Shown here: one piece after another, positions 1-13,059 of the stretch | Layout of the letters: each line of letters opens with the position of its first letter | How positions within the stretch are numbered: position 1 is the stretch's first letter | Source: Pegea sp. RAD2-039 | Taxonomy: Eukaryota; Chordata; Thaliacea; Salpida; Salpidae | DNA: 64,000 bases | Direction: 5' to 3' | NCBI GenBank assembly: GCA_034620365.1 | Contig: JAQGEQ010000213.1 | Coordinates: 434,001-498,000, forward strand | Notes under the pieces: generated by a model | Database searches by the model: none | What the model saw: only the letters and a program-made list of their open reading frames with translations | What the model was told of the DNA's origin: nothing | Made by a program: the position numbers and the translations under genes

Positions 1-1230
1 TAGAATAAGGATATAATAAATAAAACTTATAGGTTATGAAAATTATAAGCCATGTTTGTAAGCAGATTTGGACACAATAAATCTCATGATAGACATATTA
101 TCTTAGTGTGAGTGATCTAAAAACTCAGTGAATTTTTAATGGCTTATAAAATTAAAAATTGATTATAAATTAATCCATATAATATTCTAACACCCTCTTT
201 AAAAAATTATAACCTTGGAAACTAAGTTACAAACTAGAACAAAACTTTTGTGAAATTGATGATTAGGCAATTTTATTTAATTAAAATTTATTGTTCTTAA
301 TATATTCTCATGTTTAATGCCAATAGTTAAAGAAATATAAAACTAACTCTAATGGAGTGGAGCCTAAAATCTAAACAAACAAATCTAAAAAGTTTCCTAA
401 AGTAATTTGTTAAGTTAAAAATATATCAAGATAAAAGGAGGCACAACCAAATAAAAACCTTTTATAAATTTTACCGAAACTTGAAAAAGCTTACACTGAT
501 TTTTTGATGAGATTTATATTTGTGGAAAAATAATTCCTCTTGGCATTAGTATGCAACTCAATCATCTAACAACATAATTAAACAAATAATAAAAGTACAA
601 TTTCAAAATTTTTCAACTTGTAGGTCTACGGTATCAGAATATTGTAATATATTTCCGTCAGTGCAACTCAAAACTATTCTTATATTTAGCAAACATTCTA
701 ATTACAGTTTGTGCATCTTTTTAAGTTTTAGAAAATATATATACTGACTTTAATACAGTTAAATGTAAAACATATTTTATAAATCTATTTTCAAATTTGT
801 GTATGTAAAACGTACGCATTTAACGCTAATTACATCTAATCAATATCTGTGAGCAAACTAAATTGTTTGTATTAACAGTAAACATAAGCCGAATTTCTGC
901 AAAAATACGTTTTGCTGGATTTCAATTTTTGAGAACTTCATTTTTTAGATAGATCAAATTTTCTGTATTAAAATTTATATTCTTGATTTAAATTATCTGA
1001 TTCTAAAATAACTCCCAAGCTATTTTACATATTAATTTAGAAGAAAATTAAACACATACAAATATTCTAAAGTGTACTTAAACAAATTTCAAACATTCTA
1101 TAACTTTTTAAATAAATATGTGATAAATAATCTTGAATTAATTTCCACATTTAGCTGGTGAAGTTCACATCTATGTTAAGCAATTCTAAAAAACTTTAAT
1201 CTTTTGTTTATACATAGTTTTCATTTTCCT
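1..1230. other. AT-rich non-coding stretch
   Basis: No open frame with coding character, no recognisable domain and no RNA gene was seen. The sequence is strongly AT-rich with short homopolymer runs. It could be an intron or a spacer upstream of the terminal-exon candidate that follows. Confidence 0.5.
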
Positions 1231-1238
1231 TTTTTCAG

Positions 1239-1331
1239 CCGGTTGGATATATGATGCAGCGAACGCTGGAGGGGAACTTCTCTGTTGTTGTGACATATGC
1301 GCCTATGACGCGAGCTTTTGCTCATCAATAA
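1239..1331 (+). CDS. Possible terminal exon of an unidentified gene
   Basis: A pyrimidine-rich tract ending in a good acceptor AG (1237-1238) opens a GC-richer block. In phase 0 it gives 30 residues starting PVGYMMQRTLEG and ending MTRAFAHQ before TAA. A second frame, beginning GWIYDAANAGGELLCCCDI, is also open to a TGA at about 1343, so the frame is not decided. I do not recognise either peptide. The GC-richer block continues to about 1550, where a minus-strand frame (1358-1555, 65 codons, basic, ending GHRMRGQRRI) is also open. Either strand could carry the real exon, and any upstream exons would lie outside this window. Support is the acceptor and base composition only. Confidence 0.22.
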   Translation, partial: PVGYMMQRTLEGNFSVVVTYAPMTRAFAHQ

Positions 1332-1559
1332 TGCATTCGTGATACTATCGATTTTTCTCAAATACGTCTCTGCCCTCTCATTCTATGCCCGTTGCTTTGA
1401 CAGATTTCCCGATGGCCGTAATGAGGGCGGTGCTGGGGGTTCCTCTTCCACTGTTTCTTCCTCTTTTTGTTAATCGGACCTAAATATGCCGTTTGGCTTT
1501 GTTCGTGAGGTTGAAAAGTAATCACATCATCCAATTGTACTTTCTGATTTGACAATTTG

Positions 1560-2200
1560 AAAAAAAATGAATCTTTGTTTGGTAATAAGACATAATTTTA
1601 AACAAATTTACCAACAAAGGGTGCCTTGAATGAACTTGTTACTCTAAAAACGATGATTTTTTAAATAAAATCAAAAATCAAAATAAACTTTTATGAAGAA
1701 TATAAATAAAACAGCTTCTGAATAAGTTTTACTTTTTGAATCGAAATTTAATTGTAATGAATTTAAACTCTAGTAAAAGTTATACAAGTTTAATAAGCTT
1801 AAATCAGTGTAATTCAAAAAACAATAAATCTTCAATGATATGTGAAATTTTTTTATTACTTATATACAAATCTACGCCATTTTTAGTTATTCAATCTCAA
1901 AGTAAACTTTACAAACTATCGCTAAGCAAACTTGTCTTTTCTGAAATCTTTTACTTACGTTGATGATTAGCTAATGAGTAACAAAGAATACGAGCTGACA
2001 TAAGCTGTATTTTGTAATAAAAGAACACTTCATCGAACGAATGAACCAACAGCAAAAATAATGACTAATAATATTTTTAAAATTTAAGAAAGATAGTGTT
2101 TATCTACTAGTTATATTTTAGTTATTTAATAGCAATAAAACATTTCTTCTTGTTATAAACAGATTTTAAAATTAGCTTTTTATTTTACGACATTTTTGAT
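1560..2200. other. AT-rich non-coding stretch
   Basis: Short open frames here look like AT-rich translation without domains, and I see no splice-linked coding blocks. Confidence 0.5.
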
Positions 2201-2209
2201 GATTGTAGT

Positions 2210-2400
2210 TTGCGGGCTCTGAATGTAGTTATTTTATACAACGCATGGCTGCAGATGAGAAATATGCAGCTCTTATAGCAAACAAAAAACAATATGACTG
2301 CATAAGGACATGAAAAAGTTTCAAGTCTTACAGTTTGACATAATCAAAGTAGAAAAGAATAGGAGCGCAGCAGTAAATATAAAAGTTATGAATCAAAAAT
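2210..2400 (+). repeat. Dispersed repeat, copy 1
   Basis: This segment aligns by eye with 37355-37510. Shared landmarks in the same order are a CTGCAGA core, CTTATAGCAAACAA, CAATATGAC, TGAAAAAGT, a GTAGAAAA stretch and a TGCAG/GCAG-AAATAAA/AAATATAAA end. The copies differ by many substitutions and small indels, so this is an old interspersed repeat. No coding capacity or terminal inverted repeats were seen. The family is unknown to me. Confidence 0.6.
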
Positions 2401-5400
2401 ATATAATAAGTGAAGAAATTATATACTACTTGCTAAAAGTTTACTTAATATCGGATTAATTTTATCAGATCTTAATATATTTCCAAAGAAAATTTGAATT
2501 AATTAAAAGTGTATTGAATTGATCAGTAAGAAAGGTCTGTCTAAGAAGTTGTTCAAAAATCTTCTTAAAACATCTAAATATTTTTATGCGCTATATACTA
2601 TAGTTTGTTTATGAAAAGAGTTTGTTACTTTTTCAAAGCAGTTTGGAATTTTCCATCAAAACTTCAAGTAATTAGATTTGACCAAAAAACTTTGATGAAA
2701 ATATAAGTAAATTCAAACCAATTTTATGATGTTATTTAATACTTATCATAATCTCATATAAATATCATTTGAATTTATCATTCTAACAAACTCGATTAGA
2801 CACATAGATTAAAATGTTCAGGTTTCAATTTAAAGTTGACCTTTTTCAAAAGATTTTTTAGCATGGTCATAATCTCAATGACTTTTATTGATGATTTCTA
2901 CATAAATACATCCCAAATACATCTCATGCCTTTCGAAAAGTATACAAAATTATGACTGTTATCAATCATGCTTTTAAACTTGAACTTTCTCGAAAAATTC
3001 AAATGAAAATTTAACTATTTTAATATTTCAACTTTTCTAGTCTTATCAAGAGAACAGCTGTAAACGAATCTTTTTGTTCAAATCAATATTTCTACAAATC
3101 ATTTAAATTCTTTATTCACAAAATTTAAATAGTCACCGAGAAACAACAAAAGGATCGATCCTGGTTGTTAAACTTAACATATGACAATCATTTCAAAACA
3201 AACGACCGTCTGTTTAGGCATTTGTGGATTCAGAAAAGCAATATACTCTTATATCTACGAATCATTTGTTTATATTTGTTTGTATTTATTTGTCATTTTG
3301 TTTATAAAGATAAACAGATAATTTAAAAAAGTTTGGTTCAACCTTATAACACAGATTGAATTATACTTCTATTTCTGTATAGTCAATTTTATTTCCGAAT
3401 AAAATCTATCGCAAGTTAAATTATATTTACCACTTATTAGTTCAAAAATTTTATTTGGTAATTTGATCAGTAGAAAAATGAAAGTTTAAAAGAAAAGATG
3501 AAAAGGCTCCCTATGGATTGCTTAAATGATTAACTAAAAACTACAATTTTTGTAGGTAAATGCTGAATGATAAGAACTTCCTCAGGAAAATTTATAAGGT
3601 TCACTAAAGAGTAAGTGAGTATGTAAAGGAGAATATTAGAACTTAAATTGAGGTTAATTTAAAGTCTATTAAATAAACTCTATGACTAAATTTCACCAGA
3701 TGAAGTTTAAAACCTACATTTTAAAATCATATGGTTTTTGGTTGGTTCCTTTTTTGTAATGTGCCATTTTTTTATAATTTCTCAAAGTATAGCTCAAATC
3801 ATTTCTTAACTGTTTTTTATAATATACTAAAATTATTAAAAACTACATAACTGCTTATAAAACTTTCTTCATTTTTCAAAGTACATCAAACGTAAAACAA
3901 CACTTATATAGCAGGACTTTTATTGTGGTTCATTAATGACTTTTATACCTACAAAATTTATGTTATTTTTTTGCTTTAATAAAAATATTTTGAATCGTCA
4001 TTTTTCTGCTACTACTTTACTATCATCGTACTTTTAGTCTCAATTTAAATACAAACAAAGGAAAAGTAAGCTTTCCTCATCAAATTTCTCTGCAAGTCAC
4101 ATCAAAAATACAGTTGATATAAGATGACAACAAATCTAGATAAAGTCTGTAATAAAAGATTTCTACTTTTTGAGCTAAAAAATTGATATTTAATTAAAAA
4201 CTTTGAGAAAGTCAGTTGTTAATTTTACTACCATTTATTTGCATTCAATCCTTTTAACTAGACCCTAATACATAGTTTTAATGTAACTTTTAATTATTAC
4301 AGCTATAAACTTGTCAAAGAGTTTTTAGCTTTGGCGTTGATAATTAAACAGCATAATTTATTCAACTTCCAAAGAGCTTAAAAGATTCTCTAAAATAATT
4401 TTTTGAATTTAGTCTTGTTAGAATAACTTAAAATTAAACAAATGTTCTAAATAATCATGAAAAAAATAATAGAAACTAATTATTCCATAATGAAGTATTG
4501 TATTTGATTACATCATTACTGTTTTACCTTCACTATGATATCCGTCGCATCAAACTTTACTAATATTGAAGTCACTTTTCATTTGACTAAACCTGCAAAT
4601 GTCTTATGAGTAAGGATATATTTAATAAAACCGAATAATGTTTTATAACAATGGTTTATTCAAGTTTCAAAATTCTTATTTTGCTATCAAAGTTTTTTAG
4701 TAGTTTTAAATGTTCAATAAAGTAAAACTTTTAACAAATAACTAACTAGTTGATTTACACTATGGTAAAATTCTGTTAACAATTTTTCCCGCTTACAAAT
4801 TTAAAGAGCTTTGTAAATGAAAAATCGATTTAAATTTTCACTTAGTACATTGTAAAAATGGGTCTTGAAATTAGAAAAAGACCAAGAAAATTTGCATTAG
4901 TTTAATTGACATTGATAGCGTGTTACAGGATTATATTTAAAAGTTCTGTAAACCAAATAAAAAAAAATTAATTTTATTTAAATATACGGTTTATTTATAA
5001 TATTTACAAAATATTTCTATCGAGTTTTATTCACAACTTAATTTGTAACTTAAATAAATTTTACTAAACTGATGATTGAGTTTTAAAGCCAATATGTTTT
5101 ATTCTGTAAGCTTTTACAAGATTTTGACCGCTAAAATAATTCTTGCAAAAGAATTTCTCACATATGGTGCGATTTCAGGTTCAAATCGACTGCTTATAAA
5201 AAAGTAGCTGCAATAAAATGTCATTTTTTCAGATCTTATGATTAAATCAAGTTTTTTTTATTTTCATGAAAATAGTTTAGGATTTCGTAAATTAAATTAA
5301 TGATGATTATTTAAAAACTCGAAGCTATAATTGTTTATTTTATTTTAAAACACTTTGTGTGCAATCAAACAGAAAACATAGTTTTGTTAGTTTTTAAACA

Positions 5401-8215
5401 AAAGTATAAAGAAAAAATGTTGTTGATAATATTTACCATAAATGTATTGGAATTTTTCCATTTACCAGAAATTCTTTCCTCGCATACATTTTTAATGTCC
5501 AAGAACGTGCACATTCTAAATCGGATTTCCAAAAGTCGTGGCTTGAGTGAACTAACCAAGTATGTGATAAGAACTGAATTTGATTGGTCGCTTTTTTACA
5601 TTAAAATTTTATTTTTGACCTTAAACATCTTTGGTGGGTTTGAAAGCTTCTAACTTAAAAACTTTTTAATTAATCTAAATCATTAAAATCTTAAAAATAT
5701 GTTTGCAGTTAAATCTTTTTATCAAACTTGATGTTACTTGAAATATCTATAGCTAATATTTAATGCATTAAAACAAATAAATTTTAGCAATTACTTAAAC
5801 ATATGCTAATAATTAGAATAAATCTCTCTTGAGCTTGGTTCAACAGAGTTCATCTCTTTATGGTTACAAAGGTATCGATTAATAATGAGAAATACAAAAG
5901 TGATCGTTAGAGACATATAATCAATTAAACTACAACTTTTATCGTCTGCCATTCTCTGTTAGCTATATTTTTACATTGGAACACTTACAGTTTGCCATCG
6001 TTGCCTTGGTAACTGCAACATTCTGGGTTTTACTAATAAGTAACCTGTCATTTGGGCTTTTTCAAGTTCATTTTTGTACAATATTAGCTTTTTACTATGC
6101 AATGTCACCAAGCATAAGTAGATTTATGATTGACAAAGCAGAGTAAAATGTCTTACAGAACTCAACTAAAAGCTTTTTGTTAATTTAAGTAAAAATTTTT
6201 GATTTGTTAAAGATCACTGACTTACAATTTGTTACCGCTCAAATTCTTATATAATTGGTAATAAGGCAAAGGAAGCCAAAAATTAAAGATATTGACAATT
6301 TAAAGCTGTTGGCTCAGAGCAGCTGAAGCAAATTATAATTGACTTTAATAAGAGGTTTGATTTTTAATCTTTTGATTTATTTTGAGAAAAGTTTCCGAAT
6401 CATTCGAAACATGTTATCAAATTTTAAACTGATTGTCACAACTAACAAAACTTAAGTTGTTCATTTGATTTTACAACTATTGATTCGGCTAGCAAATGTA
6501 AAACAAGCAAATATACAAACAAAAGAGCTTGAAAACGGTGGCATCTATTTGAAATTTGCTTTCTCGTGAATCACATCAAATAAATAGGGATCATAAAAAA
6601 TATGATTTTATCATTTAACTACAAAAAATAAAGATCACTTGAAATTGCTTAAAAGTTATATTCATTGTTTGGAAATTCTTTTAAGAAATCTATTTCAGCA
6701 AACTTAAAGCAAGTTAGGCAAAGTGTATAGTTGCAGATTATTTTACAATCATCCAACTTTTCTATTCTCACAACTTTAAATTTCAACCAAAGATACAGTT
6801 TCAATTTTTCAATCTTGAAAATACAAATAAGTGAAACTAGTTATGATTTATTGTTTAGTCAGTTCTCTGTATAGAGTTTTAACAACATTTTAAATAAAGA
6901 ATAACCGAATTAAAAAATATATTGAAACTTTTCAACATTTTCTGAAAATGTATTACTTAGTTTTTACCTTTGAATGTAAGGCTAAGGTTTCAAATGTTAG
7001 AATTCTATTTCCCATTTGTAACTCCTTAAGGAAAACCTCATAGCCTTTAAAAATTCTTCAAAAGAATTCATATCATTTATTTTTTATTTCTTTTTGCTAC
7101 GTGCTCACAACTCAAAACTTGGTTTTACTCAAATTTTCACTCGAACAGTTATTTTATCGCAATTATTTTGTATGGATCTGGGATTAATTATCAAGAAAAG
7201 TTGATTTTAACAACAATAATAATAAAACTCTTAATGTACTTTTACAAAAGGTTTTATAGATAGGCTAAAATAAAAACTATCATTTTACTTTTAATTATTT
7301 TACAGTGAAGTAAATTGAGAAATGTATAAAACTGATGATTTAAATTATTGTTTAATGTGTTATAGTTTTATAACCAGTAACCTAAAACTCTAATAAATGC
7401 TTCTTGTAGTTTAATCTTCTTAGTATTATGTTGTTAACACTTGGTAAGATCTTGCAAGATATAACAAAGCAAATCATGTCTTTTCTGACTTATCTGTTTG
7501 ATTTATTTTTTTGTACGTTCATTCTGAGCACAAGAGATTTTCACCCTTGGGGTATTTCGATCAAATCAACAACCAAAATTATTTTGGTTGTAACACAACA
7601 GCATAACTGTTTGTCATTGAAAATGAAAAAAACTTGTATTTTAATCATTTGATTTAAAAGATAGATGTCAAAAGATGTCTAAACTTTTCCTCTAAATTTT
7701 GTTGCTTTTATGATACCAGCGTTGTAAAAATATTTTTTAATAATTTTGATGATATAAATTATGTTTAAGAATATTTTTATGATGAAATGGAATAACAGCT
7801 TCAATCAAAAAGATTATTTTAGAAAAAAATTGTTTAAAAAATACAGAATGCGCTAAAAGATTAAATGGTTCAAGTCTAATTGTTATATTACAAATGCAAT
7901 TTTCTCTCAGGGTCTTTTTAAATGTGCTGCATTTTAATTTGCATTAAGATTCCAGTAAAATGCTATCATTGTGATAGGTATCAACTTTTACATTTACATG
8001 AAGGTATTTGACCTTTTGAATCATTGAAATTTTTAATTGTATGTTTTGATATTTAAATAAAAAGCTGTAATTGCAAACTGTCAAAAATTCATACTCAAGA
8101 CCTTAAGGTTGAATTAAAAACTTGATGTCGACAGTGATAAGAAGTTTGATAAATTGAAAAAGGATCAAATTGTTAAGTAAAATATTTCATTTCAACACCT
8201 TTTCATCATTCATTG
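2401..8215. other. Long gene-free AT-rich region
   Basis: Nearly 6 kb with no coding block that I can defend. Open frames of 60-100 codons occur (for example around 5357-5653 and 7428-7652), but they are rich in F, L, I, K and N codons as expected for AT-rich DNA and show no motif or splice context. It is probably intergenic or intronic DNA. Confidence 0.5.
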
Positions 8216-8420
8216 TCATAAAACACATAAGCCGGGGAGTAACTTGGAATGTTTTTATTCCAACAGCCGGAAATCTAAGCATAAGGCGTGGTAATGAACA
8301 ACAAACATATTAGTGATACTATATCACATAACTCTTATGTAGAAAAGTGAAGCAGTGCTGGTAATCATATAGTAGGTCTCAAAGGAGCATCAGATTTTTG
8401 TCCAGTATATTTGTCTTATA
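8216..8420. other. Locally GC-richer non-coding patch
   Basis: The block around AAGCCGGGGAGTAACTTGG and ACAGCCGGAAATC stands out from its AT-rich surroundings. It has no long open frame. It could be a fragment of a repeat or a regulatory element; no partner copy was found in the window. Confidence 0.3.
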
Positions 8421-11400
8421 TCAGTTAGGAACAAAAACATAAAAACCAAACAGTGAATTTCGTTGATGCAAAAGATATGTTCATTATCAAGACAGTACAA
8501 ATAATTCAGCTAGTTACTAATATCAGCTTGTGATCTTGTCTAAAAATGTAAAATCCTTCATCATATGAAAACCTGTTGATTAAAATTTGACTAGCTTTAA
8601 TGCAAGAAGCTTATCTTGTCCAGGTGTCAAATTTCCAATAATTAAATTTGAATAGTTAATTTTCACTGGCTGTTGTGAGAAACTGGTGCTTTTAAATTTG
8701 CTCCCGAAGGACATAAAGGTTTCATGAACGACTTTACAATTATAAGGAAACTCTTTGCAATTTTAAGACTAAGGTTTCATCAAGGGATATATCTCACGGT
8801 ATTTCAATTAGAAAGCTTTCACAAAAAGGCTGAATCATTAATTAGCTAATCTGACATTACAATTAAAATGTAACGAAAAACTGTTGATGTTTAAAAATAA
8901 AGCTAAGCGGTTGATCAATCATTGTTTTAATTTAAGATTTTTGAAGCCATTATCTATTTTAACGTGTTTATCTACTTTCAAGGTAATTACCGCAGATCGC
9001 GATCCAGAAACTCTTGCTAGAATCTCGCTTAGGATACCTAATTCAAGATAAAAACTATTTGGCATCATGGCTTGTTAAACTCCCAGCTTATACAAAAACA
9101 AGTCTTGTAACAAGAACGATTGGATCTAAAACATTTGCTCCATAGAAACTGCTTGGTTTTCCAGTTTTAAACGCCACAAAAGACCTGGTTTTAATGTAAA
9201 GTAGAAGCTTTTCGAAAACTATCTTAGCTTAGTTCTTTCTTTTTATTCAAATTAACATTTGCAAGAGTTTTTGTGCTCAATGACTTTAAAAATTAATAAT
9301 TCTAAAGCTTTAAGCCTTATTATCTACTTTACTCTTATCTTTTGATGATTATGATCAATTTGTAAAATTTTTGGATAACAAGGCAAAAAAACTTCAAAAA
9401 TCGATAAACATTTTCGACATTTTACGTTCCAAAAACCGTAGTAGGTGTTTAAAAGTAAACGTTTTACAATTTAGCTTCTTTGTTGCTAAAGATTGAGCTA
9501 GACTGTTAAAAAAATCATTTACAATTATTCCAATAACAATTTTGATACACACAACTTTTGTGTCCCAATACTAATACGAATTTTATATATCAAATTAATC
9601 ATGAGAGTAATTCATGAGAGTGATTAAATAAAGTATCTTGCAGTTTCGTTATGCAAATGTATTAGAAATAAAACCAGAGAGAATTTTGAAAATATGAAAA
9701 GAAGTGAGTGCCAATAGACGTCAACTATGCGTCATTAGATACGCAGATACATTTTCTATTTTTAATATTGTAACTACATGTTGTAGAACTATATGAAGAT
9801 ACAAAGCTGGGGATACTGTTATACAAACCAATAGCAGATGAAATAAAGACAAATTAGTAATAAATAAATCAATTTAATGAAAATTATGACTAAAAACAAA
9901 GAATAGACGGATGAGCTTGCCGAAAATGTTTTTAATGAATAAATGATTTATATGTGGCTTCTTGACTTTTCAAAGAAACCAAATCAAGTTCATATATTTA
10001 GCCTAAATTCACAACTGATTTATCATCTAACAAAAGTTCTTCGACTTTTTTGCAAGATATTTTTATAAGGTTTCGTAAAATGTCTGACCCTTTTGGTTAA
10101 TAGTTTTTGTCATTGTTTGAAATTTTGAAAGCAACAGTTTAAAGAAGCTTCAGTTTCACTTGTTACTTCAGCTTTTTTCAGTCCATAAGTTGTAGTAGAA
10201 ATGTTTTAGTAACTATTTGATTAGTAAAACAGAGAAGATATTTTGCTTTATTTAAAAAGCAATCTTTTTAGTTGAATTTCAACCGACCTTGTCATTCTTC
10301 TAAACTAAATCGGAAAATTATTCTAACTAATCATCAAACAAACATGTTTCTGGTCATTTGGTTGTTGTGGTGGCAAGAATTGTTCCAAATTTTCTTTTGA
10401 AATATTTTTCTTTAATCTTTTAAGCATTGGGTTTTTATTTCAACTCTTATGGGAATAAAAACAATTTTAAAGTTTAATTGAAATCAGAGTTTCAGTAAAA
10501 TATTTGATCAAAATTTCGCCGGTGTTTCGTCACTAGGGACTTGAATACTCCAAAGCATATCTCTACTTGAAAGTAAAGACAAATCATTTTTATTATGATG
10601 TAATAATGTGGCTGTGTTTTGTCAGTAATTTGAAACGTAGAACTCCATAAAGGTTTCAAAATTTCTTTTATGTTAGTTATCAGGAGAAAATAGAAATAAA
10701 AAATAAAAATTAACTCGTTGAAAAAAAGTAGAAAGTTACCACCTTAAGATAAAACTCATTCATTTATTTTCAAAATATATGCAAAGATAAGCTTTACACT
10801 GATTTATAAAAGTTGTTAGAAATAGTTTTAAACTATTTAATCTTCTGCTTAAATGTTTGTCCAAGAGTTTAAAGTTATTGTATCAGATTACAAGTATGAA
10901 TTTACGAGCAAATATTTATCTAGAGTCTAGTTATCAGTTTTTCACCCCAAAATTGCTAGTAACAGCTATTAACATGTATTTGTAATACATTCAATTTCAA
11001 ATTATTATTTTTAACAATGTAAACTTTAAAAACATTTTTTGTTAGTTTGATATATTCAGTTTCATTAATATAAAAGTTTGATTTGTAAATTTTTGACTAT
11101 GCTATGTTTAGTCTTCATTTAGAAACTGTTGAATATGAAAACAAAATTAATGAGCAAACTAAAAAAGATTATGATTTGTTTAACATTTAAAATAAGTTTT
11201 TTGTTGTTCAGTCTAATAAATATTTCTTGTAAAATTGAAAAATCGAATTTTTGAAAGAGTTTTGGGAAATTAAATAAAAAAATCAACTTTTTGAATGCAT
11301 TTTTGAGAGATATTCTTTGTTCAGGTTCATAAGATTACAGCTTAAAACTCAATAAAAGTTGGAAAATTTGTTCTTAGCCGAAAACCTAGAATAACTAAGA

Positions 11401-11940
11401 CTGTTTTTATTTATTTATTTTTTTTCATTTTCTGAACTTGAAACATCTTATTCTCTTGTGGTTCCTTTTTTTTAACCAAAGCGTAAAAATTTCGTTTGCT
11501 TTGAATTGAATTGGAAATATGATGAATTTTTTTGCTTGGCGGGCATTTGAACTTTTAGTGTCCCACAGGGCTGAAGACATGTACAAGAAGTTAGCGCTGT
11601 CAATCATTCAATCGTTTTGAGTGCATAAGGTCTAAGTAATGCACTTACACAAGTTTCTCCGGAAATGCTTTTAATTTCCGGATCTTTATGACGATTTTAT
11701 GAAAAGACTCTGCCTTCGTGAGTTTACTTTTGATTTAATTATACAAAAGCTTTTGCTGATGAAATTGTAAAATTTGCGATTACCATAGAAAGTTTTGACA
11801 TAATTACTTTAATTTCGAATTTAAAAGAACTTTAGAAAAGCTTTTAAAGAAATTGCAAGAAAAAGAGTGGAAATGCTAGTTACAGCTACAAGTTTTTGTT
11901 ATATCAAAACGGGACCGAATAAAATGTTGTAAGAGAAAAT
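8421..11940. other. Gene-free AT-rich region
   Basis: No coding exon, RNA gene or clear repeat was identified. The region may be upstream flank of the COE gene. Confidence 0.45.
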
Positions 11941-11944
11941 TTCG

Positions 11945-12560
11945 GGGCCAAGTAGTTGCTGGGCGATTTACCTACCTAACATATGTTACCAGTGTCGTTG
12001 TCGTACTGTGGTTTGTCCGCTTATGTCCGCTGAGAGTCATGGCCGGAAAATCGGAAACGCATGTACATAAGACGATGCAAGATACTGTGCAAGAATAAAC
12101 AACATATTTGCAAAACCCAATTACTATGCGCAAAGCTCGACGTTTGCAAGTACATCATTGCGCATGTGTGCGACGTTTGTGGATGTGGCAGGCGAATGCA
12201 AAAAGTGACAGATGCAAGCAAAGGCGGGCAGGCCAAACTGGGAGGTAGTAGTCCGTAGTATAAGGAAAATGTTGGTTGTGAAGTACATTAGTGTTGGGAT
12301 TGGCTGATCATTTCCACAACTTCAAATCTTTTTTTTTGTCATTCTCTCCTTTTCTTCCTGCAACTAGTTGATATGAAAAAACATATTTTTACTCTTCTTC
12401 TTCTTACTCTCGCTTTCTCTCAATCTTTCACAAGCAATCGTGAAGCAACTGTTTGCAAAGGAAGGAAAAAACGACTTGCCTTTATAAGCTTGGTCTCAAT
12501 GGACAGAGCTCTATGACTTTGCTTCTAGCTTGTGCCTGTCTCAGCGGACAAAACCGCGCC
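11945..12560 (+). promoter_or_regulatory. GC-richer island, probable 5'/promoter region of the COE gene
   Basis: About 600 nt of markedly higher GC directly precedes the first candidate coding exon of the plus-strand COE gene. It contains a doubled GTCCGCT motif (12015-12031), and a 12-nt word TGTCCGCTGAGA at 12024-12035 recurs in inverted form at 12539-12550. A TATA-like CCTTTATAAGCT lies at about 12479-12490, followed by GC-richer sequence. Short frames on both strands (12021-12258) overlap each other and show no family resemblance, so I read this as regulatory rather than coding. The promoter role is inference from position and composition. Confidence 0.4.
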
Positions 12561-12782
12561 AGATAACATGAAAAATCTTGAACACAAATGAAAAGTGTTA
12601 GATTGAAGATTCAGAGAAAACTGCAAGATGTCAGTTGCAAGTATTTATATGAGTCCTTGGGAATTAGTCAGATGTTTTGGTTAGTAGTAGATTCAACAGT
12701 ATCAAAAGGGAATTAACTACAAGAATTTGTTCTTAGATTTGTTCTAGATATAGTCACAAGAAACTATGATTTGATTCATTTG

Positions 12783-12800
12783 GTAATAATAATAATAATT
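12783..12800. repeat. Short (AAT)n microsatellite
   Basis: About five AAT/TAA units in a row followed by an imperfect continuation. Confidence 0.7.
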
Positions 12801-12873
12801 ATTAATTGTATTTACAACTTTCAGAAAATAATTTAATCGTGATAGAGGAGCACTTGTTCTTTAAGCCAATATT

Positions 12874-13053
12874 ATGAATGTTCTATCGGATATCGGACAC
12901 ACCACGCGGGTACAACAACATCGTATACAACAACAACAACAACCACAACAACAGCAACAACAACAATCCACTCAGCACAAAAACGCAAAAGTTATTGATG
13001 GCTTCCACCCTCAAAATGAGTTCACTCCCTCACATATGATTGATTCAAAACCG
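12874..13053 (+). CDS. Candidate first coding exon with poly-Gln (COE gene or upstream ORF)
   Basis: Sixty codons from an ATG to a possible donor (CCG|GTCAGC). The peptide starts MNVLSDIGHTTRVQQHR and then runs into a Gln-rich tract of about 17 residues broken by one Pro, encoded almost only by CAA with a single CAG. It ends in a normal-looking mixed stretch (about residues 35-60). Without the donor the frame would run only to a TAG at about 13078. Gln-rich N-termini are common in metazoan transcription factors, and the position just downstream of the GC-richer island fits a first exon of the COE gene. However, the donor is phase 0 and weak, while the first secure COE exon needs a phase 2 or phase 1 partner, so at least one more exon would be needed in between. 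Confidence 0.35.
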
Positions 13054-13059
13054 GTCAGC

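Noticed and set aside
5357-5653. A 98-codon plus-strand gene overlapping a minus-strand frame
   Set aside because: Its composition is dominated by AT-driven residues, it has no domain or splice partner, and the overlapping minus frame is equally open.
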